37,752 nt of DNA from Candidatus Heimdallarchaeota archaeon (lineage in GTDB: Archaea > Asgardarchaeota > Heimdallarchaeia > JABLTI01), in contig JAGXNT010000012.1 of assembly GCA_019894765.1 (NCBI GenBank), positions 1 to 37,752 on the forward strand. The letters are read 5' to 3'. The notes under the pieces were generated by a model. It worked only from the letters and a program-made list of their open reading frames with translations. It searched no databases and was not told where the DNA came from. Position numbers and translations under genes: made by a program. Numbering within the stretch: the first letter of the stretch is position 1; every line of letters starts with the position of its first letter. This document shows, in pieces, positions 32,210 to 37,752 of this stretch.

Positions 32210-34083
32210 GCAATTTCTATTCAATGGTTAAACAAGCCAAAGCTTCTTGGGAAGCTCTACAAAACCAAAAGAAACCAGTTATCTATATAGGGGCAGCATC
32301 TTGCGGTCGAGCTGCTGGTATCTTACCAATAATTGAGGAATTAAAAGCTCTTTCCAAGGAAATCCCACTAGACATAGTTGAAGTTGGTTGTATTGGTCCT
32401 TGCTACCTTGAACCTATTATAGGTATTCAAAAGAAAGATTCTTCCACTATTCTTTATAGTAACGTCCAAGTGAGACAAGTACGAGAAATCGTAGAGAATT
32501 ACCTAAAGAAAGGAGATCCGCAAGTAGACAAAGCAATAGGCACTCTTTCTGGAAATGGAATAGAAGGAATCCCATCCTTTTGGGAACATCCCATGATTAA
32601 AAATCAAGTACGCATTGTCTTAAAAAATTGTGGAATCATCGATCCAACAAATATCGACCATTACTTAGCAATGGATGGATATCTTGGATTAAAAAATGCC
32701 CTTGCCATGAGTCCCGAGGAAGTAATAAAAGTAGTCTCAGATGCTGGTTTGCGTGGTAGAGGTGGGGCAGGATTTCCAACCGGTTTAAAATGGAAATTTA
32801 CTCGAGCTGAAAAAGATCAAGATAAGTATATCATCTGCAATGCTGATGAAGGGGACCCCGGAGCATTCATGAATAGATCACTAATAGAAGGTGATCCACA
32901 TTCAGTTCTCGAAGGTATGATAATCGGCGCTTATGCTATAGGAGCACAAAAGGGTTACATTTACTGTCGAGCAGAATATCCGTTAGCAATTGAACGATTT
33001 GAAAAAGCAATTGCTGATATGAGAGAACGGGATCTTCTTGGAGAAAACATTCTGAACAGCAATTTTGATTTTGACATTGAAATCAAAAGGGGTGCTGGTG
33101 CTTTCGTATGTGGTGAAGAAACTGCTCTGATAGCCTCAGTTATGGGTGATCGTGGAATGCCTAGACAAAAACCCCCTTATCCTTCGCAAGAAGGGGTCTG
33201 GGGAAAACCCACAGTCATAAATAATGTAGAAACACTTGGAACTGTCCCAGTTATTCTCAGAATGGGGAAGACATGGTATGCCAAATACGGAACTGAACAA
33301 TCTAAAGGCACAAAGACTTTCTCCCTTGTAGGAAAAATAAAGCGAACTGGATTAATTGAAGTCCCACTTGGCACTACATTACGAGAAGTAATTTTCGAAA
33401 TTGGAGGAGGAGTTGCAGAGGAAAAGAATTTCAAAGCAATACAAGTTGGTGGACCTTCTGGTGGAACTATACCTTCAGCGTTTATAGATGAACCATTAGA
33501 CTATGAGGAGCTCACAAAATTAGGAGCAATTATGGGTTCAGGGGGTATTGTTGTAATTGATGATGAAACCTGTGTTGTTGATCTTGCCAAGTACTTTTTA
33601 AAATTCACTGAAGCAGAATCTTGCGGAAAATGTGTTCCATGCCGAATTGGCAACAAACAACTACTGATCCTCTTGGAGAAAATAACGGAAGGTAAAGGAA
33701 CGATAGAAGATTTCGAACTTCTCGAAGAGTTTGCCCATACCGTTTCAGAAGGATCATTATGTGGATTAGGGAAAACAGCCCCAAACCCAGTAATTACTAC
33801 ACTGATGTATTTTAGAGATGAATATCGATCTCACGTGTTAGACAAACGATGTCCAGCGAAAGTCTGTAAGGAATTATTTGTTTATCAAGTGGATGAGGAA
33901 ACATGCATTGGTTGCGAAATTTGTAGAAAACGATGCCCAACTGGTGCGGTTACGGGTGAGAAGAAGAAACCTCACGTAATTCATATTGAGGATTGCATAA
34001 AATGTGATGTTTGCTTCACGAACTGCCCAGCAAAAGCAATAAGAAAAATTGACAAGGTGGATGTGGAAATTGTTAGTAATTAA
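32206..34083 (+). CDS. NuoF/HydB-like NAD(H)-binding FMN subunit
   Basis: This encodes 625 residues. An N-terminal thioredoxin-like domain (Cys33, Cys62, Cys66) is followed by the NADH/FMN domain with GLRGRGGAGFPTG (182-194) and CNADEGDPGAFMNR (211-224), an SLBB region, the [4Fe-4S] site ESCGKCVPCR with Cys473/476/479/519, and two added ferredoxin-type clusters at the C-terminus (567/570/573/577; 597/600/603/607). The extra N-terminal and C-terminal parts are typical of HydB in bifurcating complexes rather than plain respiratory NuoF. It is the likely site of flavin-based electron bifurcation with NAD+. Confidence 0.95.
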   Translation: MSNFYSMVKQAKASWEALQNQKKPVIYIGAASCGRAAGILPIIEELKALSKEIPLDIVEVGCIGPCYLEPIIGIQKKDSSTILYSNVQVRQVREIVENYLKKGDPQVDKAIGTLSGNGIEGIPSFWEHPMIKNQVRIVLKNCGIIDPTNIDHYLAMDGYLGLKNALAMSPEEVIKVVSDAGLRGRGGAGFPTGLKWKFTRAEKDQDKYIICNADEGDPGAFMNRSLIEGDPHSVLEGMIIGAYAIGAQKGYIYCRAEYPLAIERFEKAIADMRERDLLGENILNSNFDFDIEIKRGAGAFVCGEETALIASVMGDRGMPRQKPPYPSQEGVWGKPTVINNVETLGTVPVILRMGKTWYAKYGTEQSKGTKTFSLVGKIKRTGLIEVPLGTTLREVIFEIGGGVAEEKNFKAIQVGGPSGGTIPSAFIDEPLDYEELTKLGAIMGSGGIVVIDDETCVVDLAKYFLKFTEAESCGKCVPCRIGNKQLLILLEKITEGKGTIEDFELLEEFAHTVSEGSLCGLGKTAPNPVITTLMYFRDEYRSHVLDKRCPAKVCKELFVYQVDEETCIGCEICRKRCPTGAVTGEKKKPHVIHIEDCIKCDVCFTNCPAKAIRKIDKVDVEIVSN

Positions 34084-35638
34084 CGGAAGACAAGTACGCT
34101 ACATAAAAGGTAAAACGATTCTTGAGACTGCCCGAGATAACAGTATTCATATTCCAAGTTTATGTGCCCACGAACGACTGCCCTCTTTTGGAGCATGCAG
34201 ATTATGCATGGTAAAAGTTAATGGAACTTCTGGATTCATGAATGCCTGTACAACACCAGTCAAGGATGATATGATCATAACTACTGACAGTTTAGAAATA
34301 AAGAAACTAAGAAGAGCTATTTTTGAACTGATTCTCTCAGAGCATCCAAGTAGCTGTATGGTTTGCGATCAAGCTGCTCATTGTGATAAGCTTAATTCCG
34401 GAGTCATGAAAGCTGGAGTGATAACTGGTTGCCATACTTGTCCAAATAGAGAGATGTGTGAAGTACGAATAGTTGCTGATGAATTAAACTTTAAAAGCAT
34501 TCGATTCCCAATGTTTTACAAAGAACTCCCAATAGAGAGAACTGATCCATTTTTTGATCGAGACTATAATTTATGCATTCATTGTGGAAGGTGTGTCAGA
34601 GTCTGTCAAGATGTAGAAGGAGCAAATATCCTAGTTTTCACAAAACGAGGACATGATACAAAGGTTGGAACATCTTTTGAGAAACCTCATATAGACACCG
34701 ATTGCAAATTCTGTGGTCAATGTATAGATGTTTGTCCAACAGGAGCTTTATCTGCTCGAGGTCAGAAATGGTATGATTGTCCTGATGATCAATTCAGAAC
34801 TACTTGTATGCTTTGTAACAAAGGTTGCAGATTTGAAGTCGACGTAAAGTGGGATCGAATCGTCGGGATGCGTCCAGATCCTGACTATAAAACATTGAAA
34901 ACCGGGATATGTGTAAAAGGAAGATTCTGTATACCAGTATTATTCAACAATGTTGAACGTTTAAAATTCCCAAGGATGCTTAAAAACTTCAAATTATATC
35001 CAACAAATTGGGATGAAGTATCTCTCTATATTGCAGAAATGTTTGAGAAATATCCTCCATCAAAGATTGCAATTTATTTGTCTAATTTCTTAACCAACGA
35101 AGCAGAATATGTTTTCTTGAAATTTGCAGAACAACTTGAGATTACCACTATTTTGAGGAAACCCGAAGATTTAGAACAAATCACAAAGAAAGGTATTACA
35201 GTCCTGTATACAACTGAAGGATTACCAAATTTAAAGAAATACAAATCCTTGAAGCATATAATTTTCCAAGAGGTCTTTCCATCAGAGGGTTATGACCTTG
35301 CAGAAGTTATCCTACCCGCTGCTACATTTACTGAGCAATTTGGAACATATACAACAAAACGAGGACCAATGCCCATACAAAAAATAGTAAAAGCACCAGA
35401 CCTTGCGCTAGAGGATTGGAAAATAGTCTGTAAGATAGCGAAAGAGCTTGATTTAACAGGATTCGATTTTATAGACACAGATGAGATAGATCAAGAAATT
35501 GGAAGAATGAAATATCAAACAGAGATAAAACCAGTGGATGAATACTATCTGAAGTATCGAGGAACGCCGATCGCAGAGAAAGTGCCTGATTTTGACCTTC
35601 TTCTGAAGGCTAGAAAAGATAGGGAGAAACCGTGGTGA
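34061..35638 (+). CDS. NuoG/HydA-like Fe-S subunit without H-cluster, short molybdopterin-like domain
   Basis: This encodes 525 residues from the ATG at 34061 (the typical family start MWKLLVINGR), overlapping the previous gene by 23 bases. Fe-S sites in order are a [2Fe-2S] at Cys35/46/49/63; His95-Cys99-Cys102-Cys108; an added C124-x2-C127-x5-C133; two 4Fe-4S at 172/175/178/182 and 215/218/221/225; and a molybdopterin-type 4Fe-4S at 249/252/256/284. The molybdopterin region is only ~240 residues, versus ~600 or more in true formate dehydrogenases. It keeps just the tail-end LAEVILPAATFTEQFGTYTT signature, so cofactor binding is doubtful. There is no H-cluster sequence (TSCCP, PC, etc.). It is therefore an electron wire, as in NuoG, rather than a catalytic hydrogenase. 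Confidence 0.88.
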   Translation: MWKLLVINGRQVRYIKGKTILETARDNSIHIPSLCAHERLPSFGACRLCMVKVNGTSGFMNACTTPVKDDMIITTDSLEIKKLRRAIFELILSEHPSSCMVCDQAAHCDKLNSGVMKAGVITGCHTCPNREMCEVRIVADELNFKSIRFPMFYKELPIERTDPFFDRDYNLCIHCGRCVRVCQDVEGANILVFTKRGHDTKVGTSFEKPHIDTDCKFCGQCIDVCPTGALSARGQKWYDCPDDQFRTTCMLCNKGCRFEVDVKWDRIVGMRPDPDYKTLKTGICVKGRFCIPVLFNNVERLKFPRMLKNFKLYPTNWDEVSLYIAEMFEKYPPSKIAIYLSNFLTNEAEYVFLKFAEQLEITTILRKPEDLEQITKKGITVLYTTEGLPNLKKYKSLKHIIFQEVFPSEGYDLAEVILPAATFTEQFGTYTTKRGPMPIQKIVKAPDLALEDWKIVCKIAKELDLTGFDFIDTDEIDQEIGRMKYQTEIKPVDEYYLKYRGTPIAEKVPDFDLLLKARKDREKPW

Positions 35639-36504
35639 AAAAGATGTACGAAATCGTAGATAAAAAAGAAGAAGCACCAAATGTTCATCGAATTATCATT
35701 CGAGAACCAATGACTGCCGAGAAAGCACAACCCGGGCAATTTGCCATACTCATGCCTGATGAGAAAGGCGAAAGAGTTCCAATGTCTATAGCTGATACTA
35801 ACAAAGACACCTTTACAATCTTCCTCTTAGAATTAGGAATCTCCACAGCTAAAATAGCAATGCTAAACAAAGGTGACGAACTCTATTGCGTCGTTGGACC
35901 GCTAGGAATGCCAGCTACAATAGAGAAGTTTGGGCGAGTTATACTAGGTGGAGGATGTTACGGAGTGGGAGCAATCTACCCGATAGCAAAAGCACTGAAG
36001 GCAGCTGGAAACCACGTCACAACAATAATCGAAGCGAGAAACAAATACCTGCTTTACTTTGAAAAAGAATTAGCATCTGTTTCAGACGAGGTACACATAG
36101 CCACATCAGATGGATCAGTGGGAACAAAAGGACATGCTCAAGATGTTCTCGTGAAGCTAATAAGAGACGGAAAAAGATACGATCATGCCAAGTTCATCGG
36201 GTGCACGTACATGATGTATAATTGCTCGAATATAACTGCCCCATACAAAATACCAACAATGGTAAGCTTAAACACAATCATGCTAGATGGAACAGGTATG
36301 TGCGGTTGCTGCCGTGTTTCTGTTGATGGTGAAACGAAATTTGCTTGTGTTGATGGACCTGAATTTGATGGTCATAAAGTGGACTGGGAAGAATTGATGA
36401 AGCGAAAGAAGTCCTACCAAATGGAAGAGATGATTTCCTATCAGACAGCTCCACACGTCTGTCGTGCGCTTGTAGAAACTATTCTAGGTGAGAACATTGA
36501 GTGA
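35632..36504 (+). CDS. nfnA: NfnA/SudB/HydS-like FAD/NAD(P)-binding [2Fe-2S] subunit
   Basis: This encodes 290 residues from a GTG overlapping the previous stop by 7 bases; SD AGGGAG lies 5 bases upstream. It has a ferredoxin-reductase-like FAD domain (VPMSIAD), the NAD(P) domain start VILGGGCYGVGAIYPIA (103-119) and a C-terminal [2Fe-2S] site DGTGMCGCCRV...FAC (Asp219, Cys224, Cys227, Cys239), the NfnA pattern. In Nfn it pairs with NfnB and bifurcates electrons between NAD(H), NADPH and ferredoxin. Here it follows an EFG set, which puts it in a larger complex of HydABCSL type. GTG at 35635 is the other possible start. Confidence 0.92.
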   Translation: MVKKMYEIVDKKEEAPNVHRIIIREPMTAEKAQPGQFAILMPDEKGERVPMSIADTNKDTFTIFLLELGISTAKIAMLNKGDELYCVVGPLGMPATIEKFGRVILGGGCYGVGAIYPIAKALKAAGNHVTTIIEARNKYLLYFEKELASVSDEVHIATSDGSVGTKGHAQDVLVKLIRDGKRYDHAKFIGCTYMMYNCSNITAPYKIPTMVSLNTIMLDGTGMCGCCRVSVDGETKFACVDGPEFDGHKVDWEELMKRKKSYQMEEMISYQTAPHVCRALVETILGENIE

Positions 36505-37752
36505 AAAGAAGAAACCTCACACTAAAGAAAAGAAACCTGTTAAGCCAAAGATAGAGGAGAAGAAAGTAAAGAAAGCTCCCACTAAGACTTCTACAAAAAC
36601 TCCCAAAAAAACACCGGTTAAAAAAGCTACCACGGAAAAGAAGCAAACACCTCCTAGACCACCTCGAGTAAAAATGAGTGAACAACCTCCAGAAGTCAGA
36701 ATCAAGAATTTCGATGAAGTACCTTACGGTTTAACTCCTGAGCAAGCAATAGCGGAAGCTAAACGTTGTCTTCAATGTGGGAAACCAAAATGTGTAGCTG
36801 GTTGCCCTGTTGAAGTTCAAATCCCTGAGTTTATTGGATTAATTGCTGAAGGAAAATTCGTAGAAGCTGCTTGTAAAATTAAAGAAACAAATGTTCTCCC
36901 AGCTGTTTGTGGTCGGGTCTGTCCCCAAGAAACACAATGTGAAGAAGTCTGTATTCTTGGAAGAAGACATGATCCAATTGCAATTGGTTGGTTGGAGAAA
37001 TTCTGCGCAGATTATGAACGACTAGGTGGACACATCAAACTTCCAAAGAAGCAGAAAGATAATGGTAAGAAAGTTGCAATAGTAGGCTCTGGACCCGCTG
37101 GTTTAACAGTGGCTGGAGACCTAACACTCCTAGGGTATTCTGTAACAATTTTCGAAGCCTTCCACAAAGGTGGAGGAGTATTAGTCTATGGAATTCCAGA
37201 ATTTCGATTACCAAAAGAAATCGTTGATATTGAAATAAACTACCTAGAAAGACTTGGTGTAGAAGTCAAGTATAATCATGTAATAGGTAGGTGTAAATCA
37301 ATCGACGAGTTGTTCTCAAAAGATGCCTATCATGCTGTGTTCATAGCTGTAGGAGCTGGCTTGCCCCGATTCATGAATATGCCCGGAGAAAATCTCAATG
37401 GGGTCTATTCAGCTAATGAATACCTCACACGATCAAATCTCATGAAAGCTTATCTGTTCCCTGATTACAATACTCCGTTGATTCATGGTCGCAGTGTAAC
37501 TGTGGTGGGCGGAGGAAATGTAGCTATGGATTGTGCAAGAACAGCCATGCGACTGGGTTCAGCAAAGGTGACTTTGGTTTATCGGCGAGCTAGAGAGCAG
37601 ATGCCTGCAAGAAATGAAGAAATTCATCATGCAGAAGAAGAAGGAATCATCTTCAAATTGCTTTCAAACCCAGTGGAAATATTTGGTGACGAAGAAGGTC
37701 GGGCGACCAAGATTAAATGTCAAAGATATGAACTAGGAGAACCCGATGATTC
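36497..37752 (+). CDS. nfnB: NfnB/HydL/GltD-like NAD(P)H FAD Fe-S subunit, 3' end beyond window
   Basis: This is open to the right edge (418 codons visible). The TTG at 36497 is favoured because AGGTG lies 6 bases upstream; GTG 36488 and ATG 36674 are in-frame alternatives. After a ~60-residue Lys/Pro/Thr-rich tail come the GltD/NfnB Fe-S Cys sites (CLQCGKPKCVAGCP; CGRVCPQETQCEEVC), FAD motif VAIVGSGPAGL and NADPH motif VTVVGGGNVAMDCARTAMRLG. About 100 residues of a normal NfnB end are missing. The related GltD unit inside the hdrA gene nearby shows a shared ancestry of these modules. Confidence 0.93.
   Translation, partial: MSEKKKPHTKEKKPVKPKIEEKKVKKAPTKTSTKTPKKTPVKKATTEKKQTPPRPPRVKMSEQPPEVRIKNFDEVPYGLTPEQAIAEAKRCLQCGKPKCVAGCPVEVQIPEFIGLIAEGKFVEAACKIKETNVLPAVCGRVCPQETQCEEVCILGRRHDPIAIGWLEKFCADYERLGGHIKLPKKQKDNGKKVAIVGSGPAGLTVAGDLTLLGYSVTIFEAFHKGGGVLVYGIPEFRLPKEIVDIEINYLERLGVEVKYNHVIGRCKSIDELFSKDAYHAVFIAVGAGLPRFMNMPGENLNGVYSANEYLTRSNLMKAYLFPDYNTPLIHGRSVTVVGGGNVAMDCARTAMRLGSAKVTLVYRRAREQMPARNEEIHHAEEEGIIFKLLSNPVEIFGDEEGRATKIKCQRYELGEPDD

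Noticed and set aside
34061..35638. Formate dehydrogenase alpha subunit or [FeFe] hydrogenase
   Set aside because: The molybdopterin domain is far too short and no H-cluster cysteine motifs are present.
1..37752. CRISPR array or rRNA genes
   Set aside because: No regularly spaced direct repeats of 25-40 bp and no conserved rRNA segments were seen.

Overview
The window is AT-rich DNA from an archaeon. Evidence for this is an archaeal-type tryptophanyl-tRNA synthetase, aIF2-beta, NMD3, a DUF424 protein, an archaeal topoisomerase I, a HdrA-type protein, a TrmB-like helix-turn-helix domain, TATA-like A+T boxes and a tRNA-Ala with encoded CCA. Eukaryote-flavoured items (NMD3, a small cross-brace zinc protein with a C-terminal membrane anchor, a giant coiled-coil protein) and the redox gene set would fit an Asgard archaeon, perhaps a Heimdall- or Gerd-like lineage. 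That placement is inference; no rRNA marker is present.

Layout. (1) 1-2.2 kb: accessory-looking. It holds a restriction-associated domain protein and an ATC-hydrolase-like gene, with two near-identical 30-bp copies of a tRNA 3' end 1,086 bp apart. (2) 2.2-6.7 kb: a His-rich-loop MFS transporter with its HxlR regulator, a double-GNAT protein, a wHTH regulator with triplicated operator-like repeats between the two, and a flavodoxin. (3) 6.8-13 kb: trpS with a leader that could hide its Shine-Dalgarno (SD) sequence, a DMT exporter, a 1,197-residue HTH plus coiled-coil protein and tRNA-Ala(CGC). (4) 13-20.3 kb: an ArsN2-like GNAT, a topA / small zinc protein / PfkB kinase operon, an LDH2-family dehydrogenase, a zinc-finger membrane protein, a flavin-binding PPOX-like protein and a condensation-domain acyltransferase. 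(5) 20.4-25.9 kb: iorAB, an information-processing operon (aIF2-beta, DUF424, NMD3) and an MTAP/MTIP-like phosphorylase. (6) 25.9-37.7 kb: a redox island.

The redox island is the most striking part. On the minus strand is a 1,157-residue HdrA into which a complete GltD/NfnB-like NAD(P)H module is inserted. Divergent from it are two paralogous zinc-ribbon proteins, each an internal tandem duplication. They are followed by a tightly overlapping set of NuoE/HydC-, NuoF/HydB-, NuoG/HydA-like (no H-cluster, shrunken molybdopterin domain), NfnA/HydS- and NfnB/HydL-like subunits. This resembles the five-subunit HydABCSL type of electron-bifurcating complex but has no hydrogenase active site. It probably moves electrons among NADH, NADPH, ferredoxin and an unidentified partner. 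Ferredoxin reduced by the neighbouring indolepyruvate oxidoreductase (peptide or amino-acid fermentation) would be a natural input.

Three of the convergent gene pairs have a perfect short hairpin at their junction, suggesting shared bidirectional terminators.
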